This document shows positions 51,571-60,619 of a DNA stretch of 64,000 nt, one piece after another. The translations under genes and the position numbers were made by a program. The first letter of the stretch is position 1. The number at the start of each line of letters is the position of its first letter. This stretch comes from CAIWHR01 sp963734085 (GTDB lineage: Bacteria > Pseudomonadota > Gammaproteobacteria > Burkholderiales > Casimicrobiaceae), in NCBI GenBank assembly GCA_963734085.1, contig CAVTFT010000017.1, positions 558,001-622,000 on the forward strand. The letters are read 5' to 3'. The notes beneath the pieces are model-generated. The model was given only the letters and a program-made list of their open reading frames with translations, did not search any database and was not told the origin of the DNA.

Positions 51571-52383
51571 TCATTTGGGAAACATGAGCTGGACCTGCGC
51601 GCGGATCTGCCAGTTGGCGCCGAAGTCCGGACGCACCACGTTGTAGTAGGCGGAGAGTTGGGTGTTCACGGGAAGCTTGCCGAGGTGGAAGATCTTCCCA
51701 ACGCCCCCGCCAAGGGGTACGACCCATTGCTGGCTGCCGGGTGCGTTCCAGTCAACGGTAAGGATCGGCGCACTTGTAAGGTAGAACCCGCCTTCGAAGT
51801 TGTAATTGACGAACGGCTGGATGAGTCCGTTGTTATACGAGCCGCCTCTCTTGTCGCTGGTCACTGACCAGATGTTGTTCACGAGTACGCCATAGACCCA
51901 CGGATCGCCATGGCTCAGGTGAAGCACGACGAACGAGGGTCCGAGACCCCAGTTCTTGTTGCCAAGCTCCTCGTTGCTGTCGGTTGGAACCTGTACGACC
52001 GGTCCGGCACCCCAGATCCACTCACCTGGTTTGGCCGGCGAAAGAAATGCCGTGAAGACCAGGTCGCCGATGCCGTTGGTGCGGCAGTCTTCGGGCCCAA
52101 GCGACGGCATCGAAATCACCGGCAGAATGGTGCGGGTGATGATGTTCCAGTCCTCATTGACGGAGATGGGAATCACCGGCTGGATATTGAGCACGTTCTG
52201 CGTGCCTTTCTCCGGCCCGAAGTTGAGGTTCGTGTTGTTCTGGAAGGGCAAGCTGATCAGGTTGCCGACCGGATTCTGCGCGAGCTTCGCGAGCTCCTCG
52301 GCGCTCATCTCAGCCCAAACTGTTGCGGCATATGTCGCGGCGAGTGCCGCTCCAAGAAACGTTCGAGCCATGACGCTTTTCAT
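51571..52383 (-). CDS. Outer-membrane beta-barrel protein (neuromedin-U / phenol-pathway porin-like)
   Basis: A 270-residue secreted protein. The signal peptide ends at about ATVWA (residue 24). The rest alternates short beta strands, ending in the aromatic-type strand QIRAQVQLMFPK. Segments such as LISLPFQNNTNLNFG and WGLGPSFVVLHLSHG match the barrel group often annotated as neuromedin U or transporter-like and found with hydrophobic-compound degradation genes. It probably lets the pathway's substrate cross the outer membrane. It sits between the small Tat protein gene and the molybdenum dehydrogenase. Confidence 0.75.
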   Translation of the reverse strand: MKSVMARTFLGAALAATYAATVWAEMSAEELAKLAQNPVGNLISLPFQNNTNLNFGPEKGTQNVLNIQPVIPISVNEDWNIITRTILPVISMPSLGPEDCRTNGIGDLVFTAFLSPAKPGEWIWGAGPVVQVPTDSNEELGNKNWGLGPSFVVLHLSHGDPWVYGVLVNNIWSVTSDKRGGSYNNGLIQPFVNYNFEGGFYLTSAPILTVDWNAPGSQQWVVPLGGGVGKIFHLGKLPVNTQLSAYYNVVRPDFGANWQIRAQVQLMFPK

Positions 52384-52396
52384 TGAAACCTCCGGA

Positions 52397-52630
52397 TCAG
52401 CGCCAAGTCGCCCGCCACGATGAATTGATCTGTATCCATACGTCGTTGTCTGAATCGGTCGAAGAATCCCAGCCGTCGACGCGCAAGGCAGGATTTTCTG
52501 TTTTCGCTAGCGCTGAGGTTGCAGTGAAATGACCCGGGCAGGCCTCGGCGAGAGGCAGTCCGAAATGCGCGAAAGCCGGCGCGGCAACCACGCCGCCGCA
52601 GGTCACCAGGAATCTTCTGCGATTGACCAT
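52397..52630 (-). CDS. Small Tat-signal protein of unknown function
   Basis: A 77-residue secreted protein. The N-terminus VNRRRFLVTCGGVVAAPAFA is a twin-arginine signal peptide. The mature part has DGWDSSTDSDNDVWIQINSS and ends WRATWR, with no cofactor site. The Tat signal is unexpected for so small a product unless it travels folded or rides with the molybdenum enzyme. Its ending resembles the last strand of a larger molybdoenzyme, so it could also be a truncated remnant. Between the first RoxA-like gene and the barrel gene. Confidence 0.6.
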   Translation of the reverse strand: MVNRRRFLVTCGGVVAAPAFAHFGLPLAEACPGHFTATSALAKTENPALRVDGWDSSTDSDNDVWIQINSSWRATWR

Positions 52631-52645
52631 ATGCCTGCTCCTGTC

Positions 52646-54445
52646 TCAGCGGGGCGCATTGACCCACGGCGAATTTCCCGTGCGCGCGTTTGGCGGCCCA
52701 CCGAAAGGGGTCACCCGGCCTGCCTCTTCGGGGATGGACTTGAGATATTCGACGAGTTCCCATCGCTGCTGGTCAGTTAGCAACGGCCCGATCACACCAT
52801 TGCCGAGAGGACCGTTCTCGAAGGAGTGACCCGCATTCGAATTCCCGCGCAACTCCGTATCGATCAGGAATTTCCCTGACTTGCCGCTCGTGTCGAGGCC
52901 CACTTTGACTGGATCGAACTCCCGCCCAACATAGAACTTCTTGGTGCGCTGTTTGGCGGGGAGCAACATTTCGTACAGGTTGGGCACGGAACCGTTGTGC
53001 ATGAACGGCGGCGTAGCCCACACGCCTTCGCGCGGGGCCGCCTTGTACACGGTTCCCGACGGCCGCGGCAGTGGAAATTCCCGATAACCATGCAGATCGA
53101 GAGTCTGCTCCTCGGTCAGCTTGAGCTTGGAGAGGGCTTTGCCGAGGACTGTCTCTTGCATAATGACGTAAAGTTCACCTGTCGGGATGATGTCCTTGCC
53201 CTTCAAGGGGCCTGGCAGGTATTCGGCCAGCTGCCCGGTGATCGCGTACGGCTTAACGTCTTCGAACTGTCCGGGATCCGTGCCCACGTACTTGTAAGGG
53301 ATCAGTCCGACCTGGATCCAGCGTTTGCCGTACTTGTTCGCTTCGGTCCACGTGTACGGCCACGCGTTGTGGCAGCCGGCGCAGTGCTTCATGAACAGTG
53401 GCTTGCCGGCGGCCGCCTTCTTGCGATCGATCTTGCCGAACACTTCTTCCGGCCACTTCGGCGGCGCCACTCGGTTGAGTGCGTTCTCGATCGTTTGCAG
53501 ATTCAGGATGAGAGCGGGCGAATCGAAGAGCCCTTCCGCGGGAGTCTTCGAGTGCAGATCGAACGGCATGAAGACGCCCATCGCTTCGGTCAGGTTGCGC
53601 TGAATCGGATCCTGCTGCACGGCACGCCACTGTGTCCACGAGCCCTGCGGCGAATTGAAGAGAAAGGGCGGCTTGGTCGGCGCCACCGCGGTCGACGCGT
53701 TCTGGGGAATTCGGGGCTCGACCGACGTGACGCGATTGACGATCCCGGAGATGGCGTCGATGCGCGACGGTCCCCAGATTATGGGCGTGGGGAGCGTGCG
53801 GGTGCGATAGACGTGGATCACCTCTGCCTCGCCCTCGAAGCGCTTGCGCAATTCGCCTTTTGATTCTGGAGACGTGGCTCCGAGGCGCGCCGCTAGACGA
53901 TCGAACTTCGCTGGGTCTGTCAACGTTGCCTGCAACGCGTCGTCGAGAGCAATGACAATCCCCATCAAATCGAACGTGTTGCCGACACCGGCATCGATGT
54001 TGATGAGCTTGCCCTGATATGTCAGCCGCCCGTTGTGACAGGCCGAGCAAGTCAAGCCCACGTATTCGCCTTTCCATCGACCTTCCGTGAAAACTGTCTT
54101 GGTCACACCAATCGGCAGGCCATCGGGATTGTTCCGTGGATTCGCGGCCCCGGGATACAGACCATAGCGTCCGACGTTGGCATCCGACCGGAAGAGTTCC
54201 TGGCCGCCGGCCGCCTCCAGGTTGAGGAAGATGTCGTACGAGAGGAATGCCGAACCTTGCGATGTCCACCAATACATTTCCCGGTCAGCCTGCGACCACG
54301 CCTGATCGAGATAGATGACGCCGTCGCTGCCGGTGGTCTGTGCCTCGGCGGGTTTGGCCAGCGATAGTCCAAGCGCGCAGAGGCAGGTGATCGAAGCCGC
54401 CATTACGCTGGTCGTCCAACCAGTTGTTCGCGAAGGTTCGCGCAT
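52646..54445 (-). CDS. RoxA-like diheme cytochrome c (paralogue 1)
   Basis: Secreted diheme cytochrome of the rubber-oxygenase (RoxA) family, 599 residues. The signal peptide ends near residue 35 (AKPAEA). Heme sites are CSACH at 133-137 and CAGCH at 355-359, the second preceded by GKPLFMKH. Family segments include SQGSAFLSYDIFLNLE near 62, RIPQNASTAVAPTKPPFLFN near 245 and QRNLTEAMGVF near 282, which lines up with the MARNAGEALGV stretch near the RoxA active site. RoxA cleaves polyisoprene with O2 and leaves an aldehyde end. Shorter than RoxA (about 680 residues). Two closely similar genes lie nearby on the same strand. Confidence 0.88.
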   Translation of the reverse strand: MREPSRTTGWTTSVMAASITCLCALGLSLAKPAEAQTTGSDGVIYLDQAWSQADREMYWWTSQGSAFLSYDIFLNLEAAGGQELFRSDANVGRYGLYPGAANPRNNPDGLPIGVTKTVFTEGRWKGEYVGLTCSACHNGRLTYQGKLINIDAGVGNTFDLMGIVIALDDALQATLTDPAKFDRLAARLGATSPESKGELRKRFEGEAEVIHVYRTRTLPTPIIWGPSRIDAISGIVNRVTSVEPRIPQNASTAVAPTKPPFLFNSPQGSWTQWRAVQQDPIQRNLTEAMGVFMPFDLHSKTPAEGLFDSPALILNLQTIENALNRVAPPKWPEEVFGKIDRKKAAAGKPLFMKHCAGCHNAWPYTWTEANKYGKRWIQVGLIPYKYVGTDPGQFEDVKPYAITGQLAEYLPGPLKGKDIIPTGELYVIMQETVLGKALSKLKLTEEQTLDLHGYREFPLPRPSGTVYKAAPREGVWATPPFMHNGSVPNLYEMLLPAKQRTKKFYVGREFDPVKVGLDTSGKSGKFLIDTELRGNSNAGHSFENGPLGNGVIGPLLTDQQRWELVEYLKSIPEEAGRVTPFGGPPNARTGNSPWVNAPR

Positions 54446-54477
54446 CGTGATCCCCTCGATTAGATGACTCAGATGGG

Positions 54478-56238
54478 CTAGCGCCCTGCGAGCGGCCCGC
54501 CGAACGGGGTGACGCGGCCCGGCATCTCGGGAATCGATTTGAGGTATTCGACAAGCGCCCAGCGCTGCTCGTCGGTCAGGAGCGGGCCAACGACGCCGTT
54601 ACCGCGAGGCGCCTCCTCGAACGAGTGGCCGGCGTTCGAGTTCCCGCGCACCGCCGTGTCGTACACGAACATGCCGGCTCTGCAAGTCGGGTCGATTCCT
54701 ACCTTCACCGGGTCGAACTCGCGCCCGATGCAGAATTTGTTCGTGCGCTCTTTCGCCGGCACCAGCATCTCGTACAGGCTCGGCACGGAGTTGTTGTGCA
54801 TGAACGGCGCCGTCGCCCAGACGCCGTCGCGCGGAGCCGCCTTGTAGACCCTCGCCGGTGGCAGCGGTGTCGGAAGCTCGCGATACCCCGTGGCGTCCAG
54901 CAGCTCCGGTCCCGAAAGCTTGGCCTTGGACAGCGCGGCTTCCAGGGTCTGCATGATCCCGGCGTAGTACATGACGTAGAACGGTACGACGGCCTTGTCC
55001 TTGAAGGGGCCCGGCATGTACGGACTCAACTGTTCAGTGAAGACATAGTCCCGGGCCGTTTCGAACTGGCCGGGATCGGTGCCGATATACGATTGCGGAA
55101 CGAGTCCGACCAGGACGAAGCGCTTGCCGTACTTGTTCGGCTCGGTCCAGGTGTAAGGCCACATGTTGTGGCAGCTGGAACACAGGTTGGCGAACAGGCC
55201 CTTGCCTTTCGCCGCCTTTTCGCGGTCGATCTTGCCGAAGACCTCTTCGGGCCAACTCGGTGGTGCCAATCGCTGGAGCCGATTCTCGGCGTCTATGAGA
55301 TTGTGGATCTGCGCGTTCGACTCGAACAGTCCGTCCGCCGGACTTTTCGCCGTCAGATTGACCGACGTCAACACGCCCATCACCTCGGTCATGTTGCGCT
55401 CGATCGGATTCTGCTGGGCGGCGCGCCACTGCGTCCACGATCCCTGTGGCGCGTTCCACATGAACGGCGACTTCGACGGTGCTACCGGGCTCGAATTGTT
55501 CTGTGGAATGTTCGGCAAAATCGTGGTCACGCGGTTGACGATCATGGCAACCGCGTCGATTCGCCCTGGTCCAAATACGGTTGGCGTCGTAATGAGGAAC
55601 TTGCGAACCTTATGCTGGCGTGTGGCATCCATCTCCAAACGCTCACGCAACGCCGACTTCGCACCCGGTTCGGACGCCCCAAGACGTGCGGCCAGGCGAT
55701 CGAACTTCGCGGGGTCCTTCAACGTCGCCTGCATGGCGTCGTCCAAACCAATGTTGTAGGCCTGAAAGTCGAACCAGGTGTTCGCCCCGCCGTCGATACG
55801 AATGCGCTTGCCCTGGTAGTAAAGCTGCGAGTTGTGACACGCGGCACACGTGAAGCCGACGTAGTCGCCGGCATGCTCGTCCTGAGTCAGCACCTTCGTC
55901 ACCGGCGTCCTGCTGAGACCAATCGGCAAGCCGTCGGGGTTGGCAGGATTCGCGGCCTGCGGGACCATGCCGTAGCGATCGCTGTTCGCGTCCGAACGAA
56001 AGAGCTCCTGCGAGCCCGGGATTTCGAGGTTGAGGAAAATGTCGTACGAGATCACGCTCGAGCCCTGCGTGAAGTTGTAGTACCACTCGCGGTCAGCCTG
56101 CGACCACGCCTGATCGAGATAGATGACGCCGTCGCTGCCGACGGTCTGCGCAGCGGACGTCATCGATGCAAGCGTGCTGGCGATAATCGCTGTCAGGACG
56201 AGCGTGCTTCGCTGGAAATATGCTGACAATCTAATCAA
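54478..56238 (-). CDS. RoxA-like diheme cytochrome c (paralogue 2)
   Basis: 586 residues, similar to the neighbours over its whole length. The signal peptide ends near TSAAQ (about residue 30). Heme sites are CAACH near residue 134 and CSSCH near 355, in FANLCSSCHNMWPYTW. RIDGGANTWFDFQ replaces the DAGVGNTFDLMG of paralogue 1 after the first heme, so this copy may have a different pocket. Its start overlaps the end of the TPR gene by eight bases. Like the other two, it should be periplasmic or secreted and O2-reactive. Confidence 0.87.
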   Translation of the reverse strand: MIRLSAYFQRSTLVLTAIIASTLASMTSAAQTVGSDGVIYLDQAWSQADREWYYNFTQGSSVISYDIFLNLEIPGSQELFRSDANSDRYGMVPQAANPANPDGLPIGLSRTPVTKVLTQDEHAGDYVGFTCAACHNSQLYYQGKRIRIDGGANTWFDFQAYNIGLDDAMQATLKDPAKFDRLAARLGASEPGAKSALRERLEMDATRQHKVRKFLITTPTVFGPGRIDAVAMIVNRVTTILPNIPQNNSSPVAPSKSPFMWNAPQGSWTQWRAAQQNPIERNMTEVMGVLTSVNLTAKSPADGLFESNAQIHNLIDAENRLQRLAPPSWPEEVFGKIDREKAAKGKGLFANLCSSCHNMWPYTWTEPNKYGKRFVLVGLVPQSYIGTDPGQFETARDYVFTEQLSPYMPGPFKDKAVVPFYVMYYAGIMQTLEAALSKAKLSGPELLDATGYRELPTPLPPARVYKAAPRDGVWATAPFMHNNSVPSLYEMLVPAKERTNKFCIGREFDPVKVGIDPTCRAGMFVYDTAVRGNSNAGHSFEEAPRGNGVVGPLLTDEQRWALVEYLKSIPEMPGRVTPFGGPLAGR

Positions 56239-57286
56239 CTTGACCCCCTCGTATTAGACGCGCATGTTGCTCGCGGGCACGCAACGTCGGGCGGTTGGCA
56301 AAATTCAACTCTGCGAGCTCGATTGCACGCGCGCGATCGTTACCGCTACCTGCGTAAAACTCCGCTCCGTGATCGGCGAATGCCAGCGGGTGTTTCGCGA
56401 GCAGCGCCTCGAAGCCTGAGCGAGCCGCTGCGAGATGCAGCGCCGCTTCGTCAGCGTCACCTGCAGCGTGCGCGATATCGGCGAGACGCCAGGAAACTTC
56501 GGGGTCGCCGCTTTCAAGCGCGGGGGCGAGCAGCGCCGTCGCGTCTTGCGTGCGCCCCGCATCGAGATAAACCTCGGCGAGATGCACCCGCGCCTTCACA
56601 TACCCAGGCAGATAGCCGATCGCGGTGCGATACCACTTCGCAGCCCGCTCCGGTTCCGGCTGCGGCACGCATTCGCCCCACAGCACGCCGAGCTGAAACG
56701 ACGCCCACGCGGGGGCAAACGGCGATACGTCCGGATAGGTGCGAAGCGCCTCCACATAGGTGCGATCGGCCTCGTCGAATTTGCCCAGATCCGCGAGCAG
56801 CGCGGCGAGCGGGATGCGCTCCTCCCAATGTCCGGGGAGTACCGCGCGTGTGCGCCGCGCAGCCAGCACTGCGGACAAATCCGTCCCGGTGGCCTGATCG
56901 ATGGTCAGCAGGAGGCGATCCGTCGCCTCCGTTGGAGCGCCGCGCGCCACGGCCAGTGCAAGGCTCTGTCGCGCCTCCGCGAATCGATGCACTGCGCACG
57001 CGACCTGCGCGGCAATGAGCGCAGCGCGCGCGGATTCCGCCTCGACCCTAGCGAGCTCCTGCACAAGCATCCCGAGGCGATCAAAGGCGGCGAGATCACC
57101 GATGAACTGCGCCGTCATCTGCTCCTGCTCGACGATCAGCTCGGCAATTAGCGGTTGCTCCGGTGCGTGCCAGAACCGATTCCACGACCGTTGCCTGCCG
57201 CTCTCGAGATTGATGGCGGCGATGTCTCCCGCCGTCAAGGCAAGGCGTTCGATCTCGATGCAGGCCGCGTGCGTCATCTCGATCAT
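56231..57286 (-). CDS. TPR-repeat protein
   Basis: A 351-residue protein without signal peptide or membrane segments. The C-terminal half has tetratricopeptide-like helices, for example IPLAALLADLGKFDEADRTY, RAAKWYRTAIGYLPGYVKAR and DAGRTQDATALLAPALESGD. ATG 57286 overlaps the stop of the DUF4331 gene (ATGA) and its own stop overlaps the next RoxA-like gene, so all three are coupled. TPR domains mediate protein contacts; its partner here is unknown. Confidence 0.75.
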   Translation of the reverse strand: MIEMTHAACIEIERLALTAGDIAAINLESGRQRSWNRFWHAPEQPLIAELIVEQEQMTAQFIGDLAAFDRLGMLVQELARVEAESARAALIAAQVACAVHRFAEARQSLALAVARGAPTEATDRLLLTIDQATGTDLSAVLAARRTRAVLPGHWEERIPLAALLADLGKFDEADRTYVEALRTYPDVSPFAPAWASFQLGVLWGECVPQPEPERAAKWYRTAIGYLPGYVKARVHLAEVYLDAGRTQDATALLAPALESGDPEVSWRLADIAHAAGDADEAALHLAAARSGFEALLAKHPLAFADHGAEFYAGSGNDRARAIELAELNFANRPTLRAREQHARLIRGGQVD

Positions 57287-58776
57287 CCGAATCGCTTCTT
57301 GAGACTCTCGAGACCAACCTTCTGCAACGTGGCAACGATTGTGCTGATGATGAGGCTTGGCTGTCCATCCGACAGGTATTGCACGCGCCACGTCACCGAA
57401 CTGCCGCTTCCCTTCGATGCGACCTCCAGAATTCCCGTGTAGTTCGATGCCCCCATCCCGGTGACGCCCGAATAGCGATACTGGCGCTTCGCATTGTCAG
57501 TCGCGTCGAGCCGCTCGATGATGGTCTTGCCGTCGATAGTCTCGACGTTCCGCAGTTGCCCGGGGCCGGCGCCCGTCAAGCGGATGCTCGCAATCAACGG
57601 ATGCCACATGGCGCCGAACGGGCCGATCAGCGCCCAGACCCTGTCGGCAGGCGCGGTCAGGTCAACTGATTCAGCCACCGTCTGCAGCTCGGTGTTCGGC
57701 GGCGCGAGATAGGGAAAAATGTTGCGCCCGAGCTGTGTCGCCTGCGTTGCCCCGCCTATCAGCGGCTCGCGGTCGCGATTGACGATCCAAGTCAACAGCA
57801 TGTCGATGTCGTGCGCATTGAGCGTTCGGCCGCCCCCGGTTTGATAGGGGCGTCCGTTGAGCGTGCTCTTCTCGATCTCGAGATAGCTCGTGTCCGTCGT
57901 GGGCTTGGCGACGTCGATGAGCATGAAGTCGTCGAGGAACACGTTGGCGCTCGCCGCTATCTGCGCGGGCGACCAGTCCTCCTTGCCGTCGCGCATGTCA
58001 TATTGATGGAGACTGTCGACCAGGCGCTTGCGGAATATCGGCGCGTATTCCGGCGCGATCGCGAACGGTGTCTGCTGATTCCAAAGATCGCGTACGTCGT
58101 CGGCTTCAGGCAACCCTGCGTTGTTCAGTCGAACATTGGTCTGCTCCGGGCGTCCCACCCAGTCAAAGCGCGCAACCTGATGCCCCACGAACGGAGCGTT
58201 CCTGGTTACCGGCGTCGTCTCGGCGATGACACCGAACAGCGAACCCTGGGCAGGATCGAGCACGCGCTTGGTATCGAAATCGACCAGGAAGCACAGCACG
58301 TTGTCGTGTTGGAGCAGATTCCGGAACGGCTTCAGGTCGGTGATCAACCACGCGAGAATGAACGGGTCGGAGCGGAGTCCTGCGAACACGCGAAACGTCC
58401 CGTCCGGCGTCGTCGCACCTTTTTCATCGTTGACGACGAAGCGTAAGGTCTGTCCGTCGGGAAGCGTGCAGGTGCCCCGTTGAATGGGGCTCTGCCCGGC
58501 TCGCGCTTCGAGCTTGTCGAAGCGGAAATTGAAGCGAATTTCGCGATCGCCGGCCTGGAACTTCGCGGCGTCGCCAAGGCCTGCGACCGTCACGCGTCGG
58601 GCCACGATCGCGTGATTGGCGGCATCGGTGAAGACCGCGCTTGTTCCTGCCGAGGGAAAGACATCCGCGGCAAAGACGGTCCGTGCGGGGTTCTCCGGGC
58701 TCATGAAGCAAAACAGATCCGTCGTGTCGATCGAAGGATCTCCGATCGACCGCGGCCCGTCGATATGGTCAGACAT
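57283..58776 (-). CDS. DUF4331 domain fused to an SRPBCC domain
   Basis: A 497-residue protein of two parts. The first 330 residues follow the DUF4331 pattern, opening DHIDGPRSIGDPSIDTTDLF and FMSPENPARTVFAADVFP. The last 140 residues (from about 355) form an SRPBCC/START-like hydrophobic ligand pocket, with SVDLTAPADRVWALIGPFGA and GVTGMGASNYTGILEV. No signal peptide is present. The fusion suggests that DUF4331 works on a bound hydrophobic ligand. It begins 31 bases after the third RoxA-like gene's stop, within the tightly spaced RoxA block. Confidence 0.75.
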   Translation of the reverse strand: MSDHIDGPRSIGDPSIDTTDLFCFMSPENPARTVFAADVFPSAGTSAVFTDAANHAIVARRVTVAGLGDAAKFQAGDREIRFNFRFDKLEARAGQSPIQRGTCTLPDGQTLRFVVNDEKGATTPDGTFRVFAGLRSDPFILAWLITDLKPFRNLLQHDNVLCFLVDFDTKRVLDPAQGSLFGVIAETTPVTRNAPFVGHQVARFDWVGRPEQTNVRLNNAGLPEADDVRDLWNQQTPFAIAPEYAPIFRKRLVDSLHQYDMRDGKEDWSPAQIAASANVFLDDFMLIDVAKPTTDTSYLEIEKSTLNGRPYQTGGGRTLNAHDIDMLLTWIVNRDREPLIGGATQATQLGRNIFPYLAPPNTELQTVAESVDLTAPADRVWALIGPFGAMWHPLIASIRLTGAGPGQLRNVETIDGKTIIERLDATDNAKRQYRYSGVTGMGASNYTGILEVASKGSGSSVTWRVQYLSDGQPSLIISTIVATLQKVGLESLKKRFG

Positions 58777-58806
58777 GTCGAGATCCTCTCTGGCTCAAGG
58801 AGTGGC

Positions 58807-60573
58807 CTACTTCGCGCTGGGCGGACCGCCGAACGGCGTGACCCGGCCCGCTTCTTCCGGGATGGATTTCAGGTACTCGACGAGCGCCCAGCGCTGCTCA
58901 TCCGTGAATAACGGTCCGATGACGCCGTTACCGAGTGGTCCCCCCTGGAACGAATGCCCGGCGTTGGAATTTCCGCGAAGCTCCGTGTCGAGCACGAAGC
59001 TGCCAGGCTTGCACGCCTGGTCGAGACCCACCTTCACCGGGTCGAACTCGCGGCCATAGCAGAACTTCTTCGTCCGCTCCTTCGCCGGGATCAGCATTTC
59101 GTAGAGATTGGGCACCGAGCCGTTGTGCAAGAACGGCGGCGTGGCCCACACGCCATCGCGCGGTGCGGCCTTGTAGACGCCCTCTGCCGGCCGCGGTGTC
59201 GGGAGCTCGCGGTAGCCGATCAGATTCAGGTAATCGGCTTCCGAGAACTTGAGTTTGGCCAGCGCCGCATCGAGGATCAGCTTCTGCAGGGAGACATAGA
59301 GCTCGCCCGTGGGAACGATCTCCTTGTCCTTGAGCGGTCCCGGCAGATAGGGACCAAGCTGCGCGGTGATCGCGTAGGGCCGCAGATCGTCGAACTGTCC
59401 CGGATCCGTGCCCACGTACGATTGCGCCACGAGTCCCACGAGAACGAACTGCTTGCCGTACTTGTTGGGCTCGGACCACCGATAGGGCCAGGCGTTGTGA
59501 CAGCTCGCGCAGTGCGTCATGAAGAGAGCCTTGCCCGTCTTCGCCTTGTCGCGGTCGATCTTGCCGAATACCTCCTCCGGCCATTTCGGTGGTGCGAGAC
59601 GCTCCAGCTGGTTCTCGACGCGCTGCAGGTCGAGAATGTGGGCGTTCGACTCGAACAGTCCCTCCGCAGGACTCTTCGAATGGAGGTCGATGGACATGAA
59701 CACGCCCATCGTTTCGGTGAGGTTGCGGCCGATGGGAACCTGCTGGCTTCCGCGCCATTGCGTCCACAACCCTTGCGGCGCATTCCAGAGGAACGGCGGC
59801 TTGGTCGGCGCGAGTTGCGTCGACCAGTTTTCGGGAATGCCGGTCAGGGTCGTCGTCATGCGATTGACGATGGCGCCGATGGCGTCGATCCGCGAGGGTC
59901 CCCAGACTGCGGGAGATACTAGACTGCGAGTGCGGTACTCGTGCACTTTTGACGCCTCGCTTTCGAAGCGCTTGCGCAGCCTGGACTGCGCATCCGGGCC
60001 GATCGGCTTGAGACGCGTGGCCAGGCGATCGTATTTCGCCGCATCCTTGAGCGTCGCCTGCAGGGCGTCGTCCAGTGCCTGGACATAACCCATCATGTCG
60101 AACGTGTTGGCTACGCCGCCGTCGATACGGATCCGCTTTCCCTTGTAGTTGAGCTGGGCGTTGTGGCAGGCCGCGCAGGTCAGGCCGACGAATTCGCCCG
60201 TCCCGTCGCCACGGAACCGCGGCGAATCAACCATTGTCTTCGACAGACCGATAGGCAGCGCATCGGGATTGAAGGAATTTGCGGGATTCGGGATGAGCCC
60301 GTAGCGCTCGCTGTTCGCATCCGAGCGGAAGAGTTCCTGCCCGCCGGCGACCTCGAGATTCAGAAAGAGGTCGTACGAGAGGACCGTCGAGCCTTGCGAG
60401 AACTGGTAGAACCAATCCCTGTCCTCCTGTGACCAAGCCTGGTCGAGGAAGATCACGGGCTCTCGCGACGCTTGCGCAAATGCCGGTTGTGCAGGCAATA
60501 CGTAGATGGCGCAGGCCAGCAGGAACGCGGATGTCCATGCGGCCGAGGTCAAGCAGCGGTTTCGGAGTTTCAT
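58807..60573 (-). CDS. RoxA-like diheme cytochrome c (paralogue 3)
   Basis: 588 residues, third RoxA-like copy. The signal peptide ends near QPAFAQ (about residue 34). Heme sites are CAACH near residue 133 and CASCH near 354, the latter in LFMTHCASCHNAWPYRW. GGVANTFDMMGYVQALDDAL after the first heme resembles paralogue 1 more than paralogue 2. The start at 60573 is supported by GGAGAG upstream. The gene is separated from the other two by the DUF4331 and TPR genes, so the set was probably copied as a unit and later filled. Confidence 0.87.
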   Translation of the reverse strand: MKLRNRCLTSAAWTSAFLLACAIYVLPAQPAFAQASREPVIFLDQAWSQEDRDWFYQFSQGSTVLSYDLFLNLEVAGGQELFRSDANSERYGLIPNPANSFNPDALPIGLSKTMVDSPRFRGDGTGEFVGLTCAACHNAQLNYKGKRIRIDGGVANTFDMMGYVQALDDALQATLKDAAKYDRLATRLKPIGPDAQSRLRKRFESEASKVHEYRTRSLVSPAVWGPSRIDAIGAIVNRMTTTLTGIPENWSTQLAPTKPPFLWNAPQGLWTQWRGSQQVPIGRNLTETMGVFMSIDLHSKSPAEGLFESNAHILDLQRVENQLERLAPPKWPEEVFGKIDRDKAKTGKALFMTHCASCHNAWPYRWSEPNKYGKQFVLVGLVAQSYVGTDPGQFDDLRPYAITAQLGPYLPGPLKDKEIVPTGELYVSLQKLILDAALAKLKFSEADYLNLIGYRELPTPRPAEGVYKAAPRDGVWATPPFLHNGSVPNLYEMLIPAKERTKKFCYGREFDPVKVGLDQACKPGSFVLDTELRGNSNAGHSFQGGPLGNGVIGPLFTDEQRWALVEYLKSIPEEAGRVTPFGGPPSAK

Positions 60574-60619
60574 TGGTCTCTCCTGTCTCGTTACTCTTGA
60601 CTCGTTGGCAACGGCAGCA

